Assembly: GCA_026770585.1 (NCBI GenBank)
Contig: MU646500.1
Coordinates: forward strand, 123,430 to 134,336
DNA from: Baffinella frigidus
Lineage: Eukaryota; Cryptophyceae; Cryptomonadales; Baffinellaceae
Direction: 5' to 3'
Length of the DNA stretch: 10,907 nucleotides
Translations under genes and position numbers: made by a program
In this document: positions 1 to 5,200 of the stretch, piece by piece
Position numbering within the stretch: the stretch's first letter is position 1
Layout: every line of letters begins with the position of its first letter
Notes under the pieces: generated by a model
What the model was told of the DNA's origin: nothing
Database searches by the model: none
What the model saw: the letters and a program-made list of their open reading frames with translations, nothing else

Positions 1-160
1 TCGCTCTCTCTAGCGCGCTCTCTCTCTCGCTCGTTCGTTCTCTCCCTCGCTCTCTCTCTCGCTCTCGCTCTCTCTCGTTCGCTCTCTCTCTCGCTTGCTC
101 TCTCTCGCTCGCTCTCACTGGCTCTCGCTCTCGCTCTCGCGCGCGCGCGCTCTGTCCCAC
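1..160. repeat. CT-rich simple-sequence tract
   Basis: This is an irregular microsatellite of TCTC, TCGC and CGCT units, ending in a short alternating GC run near 138-151. It is pyrimidine-rich on the plus strand. It probably lies in an intron or 5' region of the plus-strand gene whose first recognisable exon begins near 224. The open frame across it encodes only Ser/Leu/Arg low-complexity residues and is not taken as coding. Confidence 0.85.
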
Positions 161-223
161 GATGCGCTGACTGGCCCAACCCACCCGAGGAGAGTGCCTG
201 GCCCGGGGTTTGAGGAGCTTCAG

Positions 224-271
224 TTTTTGAGCGTGGGTGGTACTGATTCGGTGACATGGGAGCGTGTCCTG
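224..271 (+). CDS. Exon of unidentified plus-strand gene (gene 1, exon a)
   Basis: This is a candidate internal exon of 48 nt encoding FLSVGGTDSVTWERVL. It is preceded by an acceptor-like cttcag and followed by CTG|GTAGCT. Reading on through the donor reaches a stop within a few codons, which suits an exon end. The phase is 0 at both ends and matches the exon at 573, giving a continuous product across the junction. The true left edge is uncertain, because the frame stays open upstream and the exon could start before 224. I do not recognise the protein family. The gene appears to enter from outside the left edge of the window. Confidence 0.4.
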
Positions 272-309
272 GTAGCTTGGCGAGTGTAGAGGCTTCCTTT
301 CCCCTCAGC

Positions 310-560
310 TTCCCCCTAAACCCTCAACCCTACACCCCAACACCAAACCCGAAAACCTAAACTCTGAACCACAAACCACAAACCACAAACCACAAACCAC
401 AAACCACAAACCACAAACCACAAACCACAAACCGCAAACCTTAAAACTTAACCGCTAAACCCAAACCCCATACCCCATGCCCCATACCCCATACCCCATA
501 CCCCAAACCCTAAAACCTAACCCCTAAACTCTCACCCCAAAACCCCTAAACCCTAAACCC
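310..560 (+). repeat. C-rich telomere-like heptamer array
   Basis: Degenerate CCCTAAA-type heptamers run on the plus strand. They include two homogenised sub-arrays: CCACAAA-type units at about 368-440 and CCCCATA-type units at about 474-512. All keep a 7-base period. The array lies between exons at 271 and 573 of the plus-strand gene and ends just before the acceptor, so the C-rich strand is the sense strand. It supplies CTAAAC branch-point-like and pyrimidine-rich sequence there. It is interstitial and degenerate, so it is not taken as a functional chromosome end. Confidence 0.9.
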
Positions 561-572
561 GAAAGCCTTCAG

Positions 573-685
573 CAGGTGTGTCGAGACACGTGCGACGACA
601 TCCCGAAGCTGTGCGGCAAGATCCCATCCACGGGCGAAGACCTTGAGCTCGCCCGCTTCACCATGGCCAAGTACTACCACATGGG
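573..685 (+). CDS. Exon of unidentified plus-strand gene (gene 1, exon b)
   Basis: The exon follows cccgaaagccttcag and has a tandem NAGNAG acceptor (cagcag), so it starts at 573 or 576 with the same phase. It encodes about 37 residues with four cysteines, beginning (Q)VCRDTCDDIPKLCGKIP and ending LARFTMAKYYHMG. The donor is ATGGG|GTATTG, phase 2. The next exon at 983 supplies the single base needed to finish a Gly codon, which supports the plus-strand assignment. The Cys-rich, mixed-charge composition differs from the surrounding low-complexity sequence. The family is not recognised. A MITE relative (739-847) sits in the following intron. Confidence 0.6.
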
Positions 686-738
686 GTATTGCCGCCCCCC
701 TCTCTTTCTCCTTCCTCCCCTCCTCCTCCTGCCACTGC

Positions 739-847
739 TACCATAGCGGACAGCACCACCCCCTAGGACCCTTCAGTAGGCCTATGCCTGGGGCCCTATG
801 GTGGTCCCAGGGGGGTGGGCGTTTCTTATGAGCGAGGTACCCCTGTA
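739..847 (+). mobile_element. MITE-like element copy A (left terminus degraded)
   Basis: The right part matches the terminus shared with the copies at 1845, 9761 and 10288: the segment at 821-847 carries cttatgagcgaggtac and ends CCCTGTA. The interior has the conserved palindromic CCTAGGACC, CAGTAGGCCTATGCC and GGCCCTATGGTGGTCC blocks. The outer left inverted repeat is missing or too diverged to recognise. It lies in an intron of the plus-strand gene. There is no coding capacity, so it would have depended on transposase supplied elsewhere. Confidence 0.75.
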
Positions 848-982
848 CACGTGCGGTGGTTCTTAGACTTAGGCGTCACACCCCGGCACATCCCGTCGCG
901 CCGGGCCTGATGCGTCTGGCGCGCGATGGGGGTGTCAACACGCACGTGCTTGTGTTGGGACATCTCACGGATCGCGCGACAG

Positions 983-1022
983 GTGCACCAACAAGCGGCG
1001 GGAGTACATCAAGGACTGCACG
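983..1022 (+). CDS. Exon of unidentified plus-strand gene (gene 1, exon c)
   Basis: This short exon follows gcgacag. Its first base completes the Gly codon left open by the exon ending at 685. It then reads CTNKRREYIKDCT, a charged segment with two cysteines. The inferred donor is ACG|GCTGCC, a GC rather than GT donor. A phase-0 end there matches the phase-0 start of the exon at 1140. No GT donor lies close enough to keep the charged segment and exclude the following poly-Pro/Ala frame. The family is not recognised. Confidence 0.5.
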
Positions 1023-1139
1023 GCTGCCGCGCCCCCTCGCGCCCCCCCTCGAACCACCCTCCTCCTCCTCCTTCTCGCGGCAGCGCTGCTCCTCACCCTG
1101 CCGGGCCGTGCAAGCATGTGAGCGGGAACATGTGAGGAG

Positions 1140-1172
1140 CTGATGTTTGAGAACAGCGCGTGGCGGCGAAAG
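1140..1172 (+). CDS. Exon of unidentified plus-strand gene (gene 1, exon d)
   Basis: The exon follows tgtgaggag and encodes LMFENSAWRRK in phase 0. It ends at AAG|GCGTGG, a GC donor. The last 15 bases are tandemly triplicated (1158-1202), so three equivalent GC donors exist and retained units would add AWRRK repeats in frame. A near copy lies at 1391-1426. The phase-0 end joins to the exon at 1452. The alternative that the copy at 1391 is the authentic exon is weaker, because that copy has an in-frame TGA. Confidence 0.4.
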
Positions 1173-1202
1173 GCGTGGCGGCGAAAGGCGTGGCGGCGAA
1201 AG
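1158..1202 (+). repeat. 15-bp tandem triplication at an exon end
   Basis: Three identical copies of gcgtggcggcgaaag lie at 1158-1172, 1173-1187 and 1188-1202. The first is the 3' end of the exon above. Each unit junction is AAAG|GC, so the repeat multiplies the candidate splice donor. Confidence 0.95.
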
Positions 1203-1281
1203 GCACGCGGCTGCTGCTCCTCGCCCTCCCGAGCCTCCGCGCGCCATAGCTTTGAGGACTCATTCTGGCTCTCTGCAGCCA

Positions 1282-1382
1282 ATGGCTCCAACTTCTGTCG
1301 AGGCGGGCCTATACCCGGATAGCAATGCGCCTCTGTGAGGGATATCCGGGGATAGCCCCGCCTCGCCAGACGTTGGAGCCAT
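1282..1382. repeat. Foldback element, 40-bp arms
   Basis: The arms at 1282-1321 and 1343-1382 are inverted copies (36 of 40 positions by eye), starting ATGGCTCCAAC, around a 21-base loop. There is no obvious target-site duplication. It lies in an intron of the plus-strand gene, between the exon at 1140 and its partial copy at 1391. It would fold into a strong hairpin in RNA or single-stranded DNA, and could be a small MITE or a local inverted duplication. Confidence 0.85.
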
Positions 1383-1390
1383 AGGGTCAG

Positions 1391-1426
1391 GTGATGTTTG
1401 AGATCAACAGCGCGTGGCGGTGAAAG
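1391..1426 (+). pseudogene. Duplicate of the 1140 exon with in-frame stop
   Basis: This repeats the exon at 1140 with its acceptor (gggtcag|GTG). It has one extra Ile codon (MFEINSAWR) and a C-to-T change that turns the second Arg codon of the RRK stretch into TGA. It could still be spliced with the donor gtgaaagg at 1420, but that phase does not fit the next exon. I therefore treat it as a decayed exon copy inside the intron. Confidence 0.55.
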
Positions 1427-1451
1427 GTCAACCAAGACTGCTTGCAAGCAG

Positions 1452-1559
1452 TCGGGGCCCGACTCGGGCTTCAACTTCCCTCGCATCCCTGACACAGATG
1501 CCTGCGCGGCTGAGTGTGTGTCCCTCTCCCGGGTGGGGCGAGGGGCGCGGTGTACATGA
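1452..1559 (+). CDS. Exon of unidentified plus-strand gene (gene 1, exon e, possibly terminal)
   Basis: The exon follows cttgcaagcag and reads SGPDSGFNFPRIPDTDACA, then AECVSLSR, in phase 0. This frame looks like real coding sequence, with acidic/Pro/Cys composition and no low-complexity run. It can end at a GTGGGG donor after 1532 or run on to a TGA at 1557-1559, which would make it terminal. The Cys-x3-Cys spacing recalls extracellular Cys-rich modules such as PAN/Apple, but that is only a resemblance. Confidence 0.45.
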   Translation, partial: SGPDSGFNFPRIPDTDACAAECVSLSRVGRGARCT

Positions 1560-1654
1560 ATCGGGGGGGTGCGCGAGGCGAGCGGGGAGTGCAAGTGAAG
1601 ACATTGATTATATATTAGCGCTACCAGAAGCCCCAAATCACCCCTCAGCACAAA

Positions 1655-1810
1655 GCAAGGGGTCCCATGAGTCCTCCACTGCTCCTCACCAGTGTCGGGT
1701 TCGAGTTCATCCCAGAGTGCCTAGGGTGTGGGGTGTAGGGTGCAGGGTTCAGGGTTCAGGGTTCGGGTTCGGGTGGATCCCATGAGTCCTGCACTGGGCC
1801 TCACCAAGAA
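1655..1810 (+). repeat. Short direct repeats and heptamers between convergent genes
   Basis: Two copies of tcccatgagtcctccactg (the second with one change) lie at about 1663-1681 and 1778-1796, and a more diverged relative lies near 2083-2114. Between them is a G-rich heptamer stretch at 1723-1770. I see no exon in this intergenic stretch. Confidence 0.7.
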
Positions 1811-1844
1811 GACAAGAAGAGGTCTCCATGGCAGCAAAGGTGTC

Positions 1845-1974
1845 TACAGGGGTACCTCGGGTACCTCGCTCATAAGAAACTGCCTCCCCTAGGAACCTAC
1901 AGTAGGACTATGCCTAGGACCCTGTGGTGGTCCTTAGGGGGGGGGCAGTTTCTTATGAGCGAGGTACCCCTGTA
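1845..1974 (+). mobile_element. MITE-like element copy B (both termini present)
   Basis: It begins TACAGGGGTACCTCG and ends with the inverted sequence CGAGGTACCCCTGTA. The terminal repeats extend inward through CTCATAAGAAACTGCC. A 9-bp part of the left terminus (ggtacctcg) is duplicated. The terminal TA on both sides is consistent with a TA target duplication, as in Tc1/mariner-type elements. It is non-coding, about 130 bp, and has the same interior blocks as copies A and D. Confidence 0.88.
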
Positions 1975-2115
1975 ACGCGAAGATTCCGACGCCTGAGAGC
2001 TCTCACCATCATCGAACCACAAGTGCCTGCTCCGTTTTACACAGGCATATGTACACGCCCCCCCACCACCCCCTCCTCAACACAAACCAAGGGACGCCAA
2101 GCGTCCTCCACTGGT

Positions 2116-2271
2116 CTAGCTCCCATCATCAAAACACAAATGCCAGCTCCTCCCCCCCCCCGCCACCCCGCCCGCCACCTCCGCCTTGACGCCAACAGGA
2201 AGGGTCATTCGCAGCTCGGCCCCCGCAACTTTGCACGCCCAATTTGTCCTCTCGTCGCGCGGCGCCTGTTC
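2116..2271 (-). CDS. Candidate terminal exon of the oxygenase gene (exon 5)
   Basis: On the minus strand the exon follows ccctacactag and reads EQAPRDERTNWACKVAGAEL, then RMTLPVGVKAEVAGG, a balanced non-repetitive stretch. It stays open through a G homopolymer to a TAG at 2116-2118. An indel in that homopolymer would move the frame to a nearby TGA at 2129-2131, so the last dozen residues are uncertain. The phase-0 start fits the phase-0 end of the exon at 3748. A truncated copy of its first 47 bases lies upstream at 2379-2425. The plus-strand reading is also open over the repeated part (VLSSRGACS), so strand is inferred from the C-rich sense-strand intron and acceptor. Confidence 0.45.
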   Translation of the reverse strand, partial: EQAPRDERTNWACKVAGAELRMTLPVGVKAEVAGGVAGGGRSWHLCFDDGS

Positions 2272-5200
2272 CTAGTGTAGGGTGAAGGTTTAGGGTGTAG
2301 GGTGTAGGGTGTAGGGTGTGTTCAGGGTGCAGGGTGTAGGGTGTAGGGTGCAGGGATCAGGGCTTAGGGCGTAGGGTTGCAACTCTGGATGCCCGCTTTG
2401 TCCTGTCGTCGCGCGGCGCCTGTTCCTGGTTTGCACTTGAGGCTTCAGGGTCTAGGGTGCAGGGTATGTTTAGAATTTGGGGGTTGTTTAGGGTGTGTTT
2501 GATGTTTGGGGTTTGGGGTTTGGGGTTTGGGGATTAGTGTTTGGGGTTTACGGTTTACGGTTTACGGTTTACGGTTTACGGTTCATGGTGTAGGGTTTGT
2601 GGGTATCTAGGCTCTAAGGCCACCTAAGGATCAACAGTGGATTCACTTAGGCCGGGCGGGGTGTGGCTCCAAGCCATGACATGTCCTTGCGTGTAACTCC
2701 CTGAAGTCCGTGCCACGACTGGGGGAGTAAATTAACAAAAGACAAGAAAATCCGTGACACACGGAGCTTATAGCGTTCAGAGGTTATGAGCCCTGGCGCC
2801 TCGACAAAGGCCACGCAATGAAAGCCTGTGTACCAAATCCAAATGGTGTTTTTATCATTTCGGGTAGTTTCGAGTACAAATAGGTCGAGTCGATGGACGC
2901 ACGTTCGTATTCCGAACAGCAAGGCTCGTTATTGAATTTAGTACCAGGAATTGAATTTTGGTACGACTTTATTTTTCCAGTCACATGGGAAAAAGACGAA
3001 CGTACTACAAAAGTGTTTCGCTTTTTGCACCCATGTTTGGTACACGGGCCATCGTCGCGTGGGGAACACACAAGACGGTTGGGTTCAGGGTTCAGGGTTC
3101 AGGGTTTAGGGTGAAGGGTTCAGGGTGTAGGGTATAGGGTATAGGGTGTAGGGTTTAGGGCTCTGGTTTGAGGGTGCAGGGTTTAGGGTTTAGATGTTGA
3201 GGTGTGGAGTTTAGGGTTGAGGGTTTCAAGTTCAAATATGCAGGGTGTAGGGTTAGGGTGTAGACTTTGTTTCGGGTTTCGGGTTTAGGGTGTAGGGTTG
3301 AGGGTGTAGGGTGCAGGGTGCAGGGTATGGGGCTGAGGGTGTAGGGTGTACGGGTCAGGGGTCAGGGTGTAGGGTATATACCCCCTCGAGACTCGCTGGC
3401 CCCCCACACGCAACCCTCTCGATGTGCCCCGGTGCTTCCCTCCTCCCGTCCACACACCCCCCCCCGGGCACCGAAAGCACGCCCTCCGCGCCCCCCGCCC
3501 CCTTGATCCTCCCGGGCAGGGTGTCACTGAGCAGCAAGCGCCTCCCCCCTGCGGGCGCTCCCCCCAGGACCCTCCCCCCCCCCCGGAGAGAAGGAGGGGC
3601 GACGCTGAGGAGAGGCCGCGCGGACTCCTTTTGATGAGGATGTTGGTGTTGAAGAGGAGTCTCTTGAGACGCGAGGCGCGCTGTCCCGCCCAAAATCACC
3701 CTCTCCCCCCCGGGCGCTCCCCCTAGGACTACCCCCCCCCCCCCCACCGCAGGAGCGACGGCGAGGGGCAAGGTCCCCCCCCCAAGGCGTTGCTCCTCGG
3801 GGCGGAACAGCAGGCGCGCGGCGGAGGCGGGGGCGGTCAGGAAGGGGAGTGCGTCTGACGGGAGCGGACGCAGGCCGCGCGGGGCGTGGTTGAGCCACAC
3901 GTTTGCTAGGAACCTGGGTGAGGCGTTGCGCTTTGGGGTGAGGGGTTTAGGGGTTGGGGTTTGGGGTTCGGGGTTTGGGGTGTGGGGTTTGGGGTTTGGG
4001 GTTTAGGGGTTGGGGTTTGGGGTTTGGGGTGTGGGGTTTGGTGTTTAGGGTTTGGGGTTTGGGGGTTAGGGTGTACGTCACGCGGGTTGCGAAAGATGGT
4101 GCCCCCAGGCCGGCAGGCGCGCCTGATGTGCGGGTTTGGGGTTAGGGTGCATGCTGTAGGGTAGAGGGTGTGTTTAGGGTGTGGGGTGTGGGGCGTGGGG
4201 TGTAGGGTGTAGGGTGCAGGATGTAGGGTTCAGGGTTCAGATTTCAGGTTCGGGTTCGGGTTCAAGGTTTCTGGTTTCAGGTTTCAGGTTTCGGGTTCCG
4301 GGTTTCCCATTTCGTTTCGGGTGTCAGGTGCGGGTTCAGGGTCTCGGGTCTCGGGTTCCAGGTTCCGGGTTCCGGGTTTCAGGTCTCGGGGTTCGGGGCC
4401 AGGCCGTGTTTCGGTGATCAGGTTTCGTGTTGCGTTTTGGGTGTCAGGTCCGGGTTTCGGGTCTCAGGGTCCGGGATAGGGGTTCGGGTTTCGAGGTTCG
4501 TTTCGGGGTTTGAGGTTAGGGAGAACCGTGTGTTTCTTACGGATCGAAACCAACATCGTTCGGGTTTCGTGTCTCGGGGTTTGAGGGCACACCGTGGATT
4601 GATTTTCGGGTTTCAGGTTTCGGGACAAGGTTTCGGGTCTCGGGGTTCGGGGTCAGGCCGTGTTTCGGTTTCTGGTTTTCCGGTTTCGTGTTTCGTTTCG
4701 GCTGTGATGTTCGGGTTTCGGGTCTCGGGGTTCGGGGGCACGCCGAGGATAGAGTTTCTTGTGCTGGGTTTTGGATCTCGGGTGTCAAATTCGGGCTCAG
4801 GGTCTCGTGAATTTTCAGGGGATCGGGGTTCGGGGGCATGCCGTGCAGCAAGCGGCCATCGAAGGCGATGTGCTTCCCCTCTCTCGGCATCGACAGCCAC
4901 CCCTCGGATATAGGCCCTCCCACCTGTGTTTAGGGTGTAGGTTGAGGGTTGAGGGTTCAGGGTCGACGGCGATGTGCCTGCGCTCTCTCGGCATCGACAT
5001 CCATCCCCAAGATATAGGCCCTCCCACCTGCGTTACGAGTTGAGGTTGAGGTTTCAGGGTTTCGGGTCGACGGGCAGTGGCTCCCCTCTCTCGGCATCGA
5101 CGGGCAGTGGCTCCCCTCTCTCGGCATCGAAAGCCACCCCTCGGTGATGCTTCCTCCCACCTGCATTCACGCTTACCGTTCAGGTCAAGCCTTCAGGTTT

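Noticed and set aside
95-289. 64-codon plus-strand open frame
   Set aside because: The first two thirds translate simple CT/CG repeat sequence. Only the 224-271 part looks like an exon.
876-1651. Long minus-strand open frames
   Set aside because: They are Arg/Ser/Pro-rich shadows overlapping better plus-strand exons with matched phases.
1683-1705. tRNA-like T-arm (gggttcgagttcatccc)
   Set aside because: The flanking bases do not pair as a T stem and no acceptor stem or anticodon arm is found.
2199-2274. Plus-strand exon reading RVIRSSAPATL then VLSSRGACS with GT donor
   Set aside because: It is possible, but the minus reading has an acceptor in both copies, a C-rich sense intron and a longer balanced frame. 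The strand is left as a stated uncertainty.
3954-4913. Long open frames with Gly-Phe-Gly-Val-Trp or Val-Ser-Gly-Phe repeats
   Set aside because: They are translations of heptamer arrays with no stop codons, so they are not real proteins.
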